NCBI GenBank assembly: GCA_913776965.1
Contig: CAJYQL010000015.1
Location: forward strand, 1 to 50,666
Length of the DNA stretch: 50,666 bases
From: an uncultured Xylophilus sp.
GTDB lineage: Bacteria > Pseudomonadota > Gammaproteobacteria > Burkholderiales > Burkholderiaceae_C
Direction of reading: 5' to 3'
Position numbers and translations under genes: made by a program. Positions 47,108-50,666 of the stretch are shown here, one piece after another. The notes under the pieces are model-generated. The model made no database searches. It saw only the letters and a list, made by a program, of their open reading frames with translations, and had not been told where the DNA came from. How positions within the stretch are numbered: the stretch's first letter is position 1; each line of letters begins with the position of its first letter.

Positions 47108-47128
47108 CATAATTGACGTTTACGTCAA
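47108..47128 (+). promoter_or_regulatory. CATAAT -10 box with overlapping TTGACG-TTTA-CGTCAA operator before the SDR gene
   Basis: CATAAT (47108-47113) overlaps the palindrome TTGACG-TTTA-CGTCAA (47113-47128), and another half-site CGTCAT follows directly. ACGT-centred palindromes of this kind recall operators of regulators of acyl-CoA and branched-chain degradation such as LiuR. That match is from memory. Confidence 0.6.
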
Positions 47129-47145
47129 CGTCATAAGGCACTTTC

Positions 47146-47904
47146 ATGGACATCGCAGGCAAGGTTTTCATCGTCACCGGCGGAGCCTCCGGGCTGGGCG
47201 AAGGCACGGCGCGCATGCTGGCGGGCGCGGGTGGCACGGTGGTGATCGCCGACCTGCAGGCCGAGCGGGGCGAGGCGCTGGCGGCCGAGCTGGGCGGTGC
47301 CTTCGTCCGCTGCGATGTGGCGTCTGAAGAGGATGGGCAGGCCGTGGTCGCCCGGGCGACGTCGCTCGGCATGCTGGCGGGCCTGGTGAACTGCGCCGGC
47401 ATCGCCCCGGCCGAGAAGACGGTCGGCAAGAACGGCCCGCACGGGCTGGCGCTGTTCAGCAAGACCGTGATGGTCAACCTGGTCGGCAGCTTCAACATGA
47501 TCCGGCTCGCCGCCGATGCGATGGCCCGCAACGCGCCGGAGCCGACCGGCGAGCGCGGCGTGCTGATCTCCACCGCCTCGGTCGCCGCCTACGACGGGCA
47601 GATCGGCCAGGCGGCCTACAGCGCCTCGAAGGGCGGCATCGTCGGCATGACGCTGCCGATCGCCCGCGACCTAGCGCGCAGCGGCATCCGCAACATGACG
47701 ATCGCGCCCGGCATCTTCGGCACGCCGATGCTGTTCGGCATGCCGCAGGAGGTGCAGGACGCGTTGGCTGCCGGCGTGCCCTTCCCCTCGCGGCTGGGCA
47801 CGCCGCAGGACTATGCGCGGCTGGTGCGCCACATCCTGGAGAACGACATGCTCAACGGCGAGGTGATCCGGCTCGACGGCGCGATCCGGCTGGCGCCGCG
47901 CTGA
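47146..47904 (+). CDS. SDR dehydrogenase, HSD10-like 3-hydroxyacyl-CoA dehydrogenase
   Basis: NAD-dependent short-chain dehydrogenase of 252 aa. The Rossmann motif TGGASGLG (11-18), NCAG (82-85) and the catalytic S145, Y158 and K162 (YSASK) are present. The insert [21 protein letters not shown] and the end [12 protein letters not shown] ... [15 protein letters not shown] are typical of the type II 3-hydroxyacyl-CoA / 2-methyl-3-hydroxybutyryl-CoA dehydrogenase group. It probably oxidises a short hydroxyacyl-CoA in fatty acid or isoleucine breakdown. An ACGT-type operator overlaps its promoter. Confidence 0.94.
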   Translation: MDIAGKVFIVTGGASGLGEGTARMLAGAGGTVVIADLQAERGEALAAELGGAFVRCDVASEEDGQAVVARATSLGMLAGLVNCAGIAPAEKTVGKNGPHGLALFSKTVMVNLVGSFNMIRLAADAMARNAPEPTGERGVLISTASVAAYDGQIGQAAYSASKGGIVGMTLPIARDLARSGIRNMTIAPGIFGTPMLFGMPQEVQDALAAGVPFPSRLGTPQDYARLVRHILENDMLNGEVIRLDGAIRLAPR

Positions 47905-48092
47905 ATCGGCGGCCTCTTGGCTGCCCAAGGCCTTTCCGCGGCGGGAATGTCCCACGCGTCGTGGGGTTTGAAACCGGACGGATGCGCACTGCGTAATGGC
48001 CGGATATCCACTGGAGTCTTGCCATCCCGATCCGCCACCGCATCAGCCCCGATACCGTCCGCGCCTTCCTGCACTACGCTCCGGACACCGGC

Positions 48093-48332
48093 TTGTTCCA
48101 CTGGCTGCGCGACCGGCCCCGCGCCCGGGCCGGTGCGCAGGCCGGCACGGTCAACGACGAGGGCTACCTCAGCATCGTCGTGCGCGGCACGCCCTGCCTC
48201 GGCCACAACCTCGCCTGGCTGTTCACCCACGGAGACTGGCCGCCGGCGCGGCTGGAACACCTCAACGGCGACACCCTCGACAACCGGATCGGCAACCTGC
48301 GTCTGCGCCCGCCCCTGCCGCCGACGACCTGA
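48093..48332 (+). CDS. HNH endonuclease-like protein with unclear start
   Basis: Small protein of the homing-endonuclease HNH group: AGTVNDEGYLSIVVRG, HNLAWLFTHGDWPPARLEHLNGDTLDNRIGNLRLR. The family's first His-Asn pairs are visible as HNLAW, EHLNGD and DNRIGNLR. From TTG 48093 it is 79 aa, but the frame upstream encodes RHRISPDTVRAFLHYAPDTG, the normal family N-terminus. No ATG, GTG or TTG is in frame between the stop at 47994 and 48093. An ATC at 48024, 8 nt after GGAG, would give 102 aa. It may be a decayed gene whose start was lost. Confidence 0.7.
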   Translation: MFHWLRDRPRARAGAQAGTVNDEGYLSIVVRGTPCLGHNLAWLFTHGDWPPARLEHLNGDTLDNRIGNLRLRPPLPPTT

Positions 48333-48347
48333 AGGCCCGCTCGCCGG

Positions 48348-49346
48348 TCACACCGGCGTGGGTGCCAACGCGGGGTTGATCTCCACGCTCACGTGCACGA
48401 TCTCCTCGTGCACCGACAGCAGTCGGCGCACGTCGTCCGCCGAGAGCGGACCGTCGGCCGTCAGCGACAGGATGCACGCGTAACTGCCCTTGCCGACCCG
48501 CCAGACGTGCAGGTCGTCGATGCGCACCGGCACCGGGCCGTCGGCCAGCGCTTCGCGGATTTCCTGCACCACCGGCGCATCCATCTCGGCGTCGATCAGC
48601 ACCCGGCCCGACGTGCGCAACAGGCCAATCGCCCAGCCGCCGACGAGGACCGAGCCGGCCAGTCCCACCGCCGGGTCGAGCCAGTCGGCACCCCAGAGCT
48701 TGCCGCCGAACAGCGCGGCGATGGCCAGCACCGAGGTCGCGGCATCGGCCACGACATGCAGGTAAGCGGCGCGCAGGTTCAGGTCGGCATGGCTGTGCGC
48801 ATGCGCCGCATGGTCGTGCTCGTGGTGGGCGTGACCGTGGCCGTGCTCGCCATGGTGATGGCCGTGCGCATGCCCGCCGCGCAGCAGCCACGCACAGGCC
48901 AGGTTGACCAGCAGACCCACCACGCCGATGGCGATCGCCTGGTCGTACTGGATGCGCGCCGGCGTCAGCAGCCGCTCGCCGGACTGCACCACCATCGCCG
49001 CCGCGACCAGCAGCAGCAGGATCGCGCTGGTATAGCTTCCGAGCACCTCGATCTTCCAGGTACCGAAGTTGAAGCGCCGGTCGCCAGCCCAGCGCCGTGC
49101 CGCGGCGTACGCCCCGGCGGCCAGCCCCAGCGCCAGCACGTGCGAGCCCATGTGCCAGCCGTCGGCCAGCAATGCCATCGAGTGGTAGTACCAGCCGCCT
49201 GCGATCTCCACCACCATGGTCACGAAGGTCAGCAGCACCGCCAAGCGGGTGTTGCGCTCGGCCAGCGGATTGCCCTGGTCGAAGACGTGCGAATGCTGGC
49301 GGCTGGCAGGCGTGCCTGGCGGGAAAACGGGCGGCGTGGAAGGCAT
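48348..49346 (-). CDS. Cation diffusion facilitator, DmeF-like metal exporter
   Basis: Metal/proton antiporter of 332 aa, six membrane segments. The metal motif LLADGWHMGSH (59-69) has His where zinc-type CDFs have Asp, as in DmeF cobalt/nickel exporters. The second half-site is HVVAD (197-201). Between segments IV and V lies a His-rich loop (about 159-187) with 15 His in 29 residues. The C-terminal cytoplasmic domain follows from about 250 (VRIDDLHVWRVGKGSYA). It is 29 bp from the end of the IclR gene on the same strand, but functional linkage is not evident. Confidence 0.93.
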   Translation of the reverse strand: MPSTPPVFPPGTPASRQHSHVFDQGNPLAERNTRLAVLLTFVTMVVEIAGGWYYHSMALLADGWHMGSHVLALGLAAGAYAAARRWAGDRRFNFGTWKIEVLGSYTSAILLLLVAAAMVVQSGERLLTPARIQYDQAIAIGVVGLLVNLACAWLLRGGHAHGHHHGEHGHGHAHHEHDHAAHAHSHADLNLRAAYLHVVADAATSVLAIAALFGGKLWGADWLDPAVGLAGSVLVGGWAIGLLRTSGRVLIDAEMDAPVVQEIREALADGPVPVRIDDLHVWRVGKGSYACILSLTADGPLSADDVRRLLSVHEEIVHVSVEINPALAPTPV

Positions 49347-49375
49347 GCAGCGACTGTACGCCGCGCGCGCGGCCC

Positions 49376-50206
49376 TCAGCGTGCCGGAAGGTGACCGAGC
49401 TGCGTACTGGCGAGTGCCGCTTCGCGCATCACCGTGGCGGCGATCCGGCCGTCCGCGGCGGGGTCGAAGCCGCCGGTCGCGCCGAGAGAGGTCAGCACCG
49501 CGCAGGGCCGACCGGTGTGGTCGAACAGCGGAGCCGCGACCGCGCTGATGCCGCGCTGATACGTATCGCGCACCACTGCGCAGCCGGCCGCCTGTACCGC
49601 ACGCCGCAGTGCGCCGAGCGGATCGGCCGCGTCCAGCGTCGCCAGCGCCTCGGCCGGCGACGTGGCCAGCTCTTCCTGGGCCAGCGCCCGCACCTCGGAC
49701 GAGTCGAGCAGACCCAGGAAGGCGCGGCCGGTGGCCGACCAGACGAGCGACAGCACCGAGCCGACCCGTACGTTCACCGTGACCGGCAGGCCCGATTCCT
49801 CGAAGCGCACGATGGTCGGCCCCTTGTTGCCCATCACCGCGATGAACGAGGTGGCGCGCAGTTCGTCGCGCAGCCGCTGCAGCGATGCTTCGCTGACCCG
49901 GATCGGATCGGCCTGGCGCATGGCGGCGAGGCCGATGTGGATCGCCTCCGGCCCGACGTAGTACTGCTGCGAGCCGCCGTCTTGCGCGACGAGTCCTTCC
50001 TGCTGCAGGCTCGCGAGGTAGCGGTGGACCTTGGCCGGACTTTCGCCGACATGCGCCGCCAGCGCCGTGAGGCTCGCGCGGCCGCCGAGGCGCGCCAGGC
50101 CCTTCAGTACCGCCAGCCCGGTTTCGGCCGCCTGCACCCGCTGCCGGCGGCCGCGGTCGCCACCGGCGGGCGATGGCATTTCTGGCATGGGGCGGGCGTC
50201 GGTCAT
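49376..50206 (-). CDS. IclR family transcriptional regulator
   Basis: Regulator of 276 aa. A winged helix lies at about 28-90 (LAVLKGLARLGGRASLTALAAHVGESPAKVHRYLASL). The effector domain follows at about 105-270, with NKGPTIVRFEESGLPVTVNVRVGSVLSL and ISAVAAPLFDHTGRPCAVLT. The N-terminal 25 residues are basic and Pro-rich. It is divergent from a Bug receptor gene, and the 93 bp between hold a strong palindrome, so it most likely controls that gene and perhaps itself (inference). The effector is unknown. Confidence 0.94.
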   Translation of the reverse strand: MTDARPMPEMPSPAGGDRGRRQRVQAAETGLAVLKGLARLGGRASLTALAAHVGESPAKVHRYLASLQQEGLVAQDGGSQQYYVGPEAIHIGLAAMRQADPIRVSEASLQRLRDELRATSFIAVMGNKGPTIVRFEESGLPVTVNVRVGSVLSLVWSATGRAFLGLLDSSEVRALAQEELATSPAEALATLDAADPLGALRRAVQAAGCAVVRDTYQRGISAVAAPLFDHTGRPCAVLTSLGATGGFDPAADGRIAATVMREAALASTQLGHLPAR

Positions 50207-50250
50207 GGACGCACTGTAGAGCCAACCGGTTCAGGGTTTGCCCTCTGGAA

Positions 50251-50277
50251 ATTACGCATTGCGTATGTAGATTACGC
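50251..50277. promoter_or_regulatory. Putative IclR-type operator between divergent genes
   Basis: TACGCA-T-TGCGTA (50253-50265) is a perfect 6+1+6 palindrome. The heptamer ATTACGC at 50251 recurs at 50271, 20 nt on, about two helix turns. It lies 23 nt before the Bug start and about 45 nt from the regulator start. Confidence 0.7.
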
Positions 50278-50299
50278 GCACACAGTTTCCGGAGACACG

Positions 50300-50666
50300 A
50301 TGATCGCCAACCTCACCCGCCGCGCACTCGCGGTTGCCCTGCTCGCTACCACCGCCGGCGCCATGGCGCAGACTTTCCCGGCCAAGCCGGTCCGCTGGAT
50401 CGTCCCGTACGCGGCCGGCGGCGGCAGCGACTTCCTGGCCCGCACCATCGGGCAGACTTGGTCCACCCAGGTCGGTCAGCCGGTGCTGGTGGACAACAAG
50501 CCCGGCGGCAACACGGCGCTCGGCGCTGCCGAGACGGCCCGTGCCGCGCCCGACGGCTACACCGTGATGTCGGCCGACAACGGCACGATGGTGTTCAACC
50601 CGGCCCTCTACAAGAACCTGTCGTACAGCCCGACCCGCGACCTGGCGCCGGTCACGCTGATGGGCA
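50300..50666 (+). CDS. Bug family tripartite tricarboxylate transporter receptor (3' end outside window)
   Basis: Only the first about 122 codons are visible. A Sec signal MIANLTRRALAVALLATTAGAMA is followed by QTFPAKPVRWIVPYAAGGGSDFLART and then VLVDNKPGGNTALGAAETARAAPDGYT, which are classic Bug landmarks (the P-A-G-G-G-S-D ligand loop and the N-x-x-G-G loop). GGAGACAC precedes ATG 50300. Control by the divergent IclR regulator is likely. It is the second Bug receptor in the window and differs clearly from the one at 33380, which has a Tat-like signal. Confidence 0.93.
   Translation, partial: MIANLTRRALAVALLATTAGAMAQTFPAKPVRWIVPYAAGGGSDFLARTIGQTWSTQVGQPVLVDNKPGGNTALGAAETARAAPDGYTVMSADNGTMVFNPALYKNLSYSPTRDLAPVTLMG

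Noticed and set aside
47917-48483. Plus-strand frame across the HNH gene and into the CDF gene (188 codons)
   Set aside because: It is in a different frame from the HNH motifs, is Ser/Pro/Arg-rich and overlaps the end of the convergent CDF gene.

Overview
The window is very GC-rich, almost gene-filled chromosomal DNA of a betaproteobacterium. The gene content points to Burkholderiales and most likely Comamonadaceae: Bug-type tricarboxylate receptors, a PHA phasin, DUF3034 and DUF808 proteins, one-piece PurL, and selO-msrB-yciB-bolA-ppiC in a row. I see no rRNA, tRNA, CRISPR array, transposase or prophage. The longest stretch without a gene is about 220 bases.

Layout. 1-5007 (minus): acyl-CoA ligase, then a branched-chain-type ABC receptor, LivH and LivM (cut by the window edge), probably an uptake-and-activation unit for a carboxylic acid. 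5156-8901 (plus): SelO, MsrB, YciB, BolA and a periplasmic parvulin, closed by a clear terminator. 8992-15717 (minus): DUF1624 membrane acyltransferase, DUF3034 protein, DUF808 protein and PurL. 15850-19402 (plus): methionine aminopeptidase and GlnD. 19475-22550 (minus): a polar amino acid ABC receptor and two permeases with no ATPase gene beside them. 22689-24455: DoxX, peptide deformylase, DUF454 and a small lipoprotein. 24576-31250 (minus): smc, zipA-like gene and ligA. 31412-34411: TauE/SafE permease, TauD-type dioxygenase and a divergent Bug receptor. 34452-36227 (plus): LOG protein, GAF protein and a lone receiver domain. 36273-42517 (minus): pncB, an ion transporter, a 2-hydroxyacid dehydrogenase, rmuC and an MFS transporter, each overlapping the next by 4 nt. 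42738-50666: gamma-glutamyltransferase lipoprotein, thioesterase, phasin, patatin lipoprotein, SDR dehydrogenase, HNH protein, CDF metal exporter, and an IclR regulator divergent from a second Bug receptor.

The most unusual signal is a short structured repeat of about 57 bp. I aligned six copies by hand (6418, 14790, 19413, 26574, 31357, 38909). It is built from two small inverted repeats around a core close to TCCCACCTGCGC. One copy is intergenic and one abuts a stop codon, but four lie inside reading frames: selO, purL, the start of ligA and the end of the hydroxyacid dehydrogenase gene. In the last two it encodes a terminal extension. Regulatory signals that read well are paired phasin operators flanking a promoter, an IclR-type palindrome at 50253, and an ACGT palindrome before the SDR gene. 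Two genes (DUF1624 and HNH) have family-typical N-termini that extend upstream of any standard start codon.

All assignments come from reading the sequence and recalling protein families. No database search was run.
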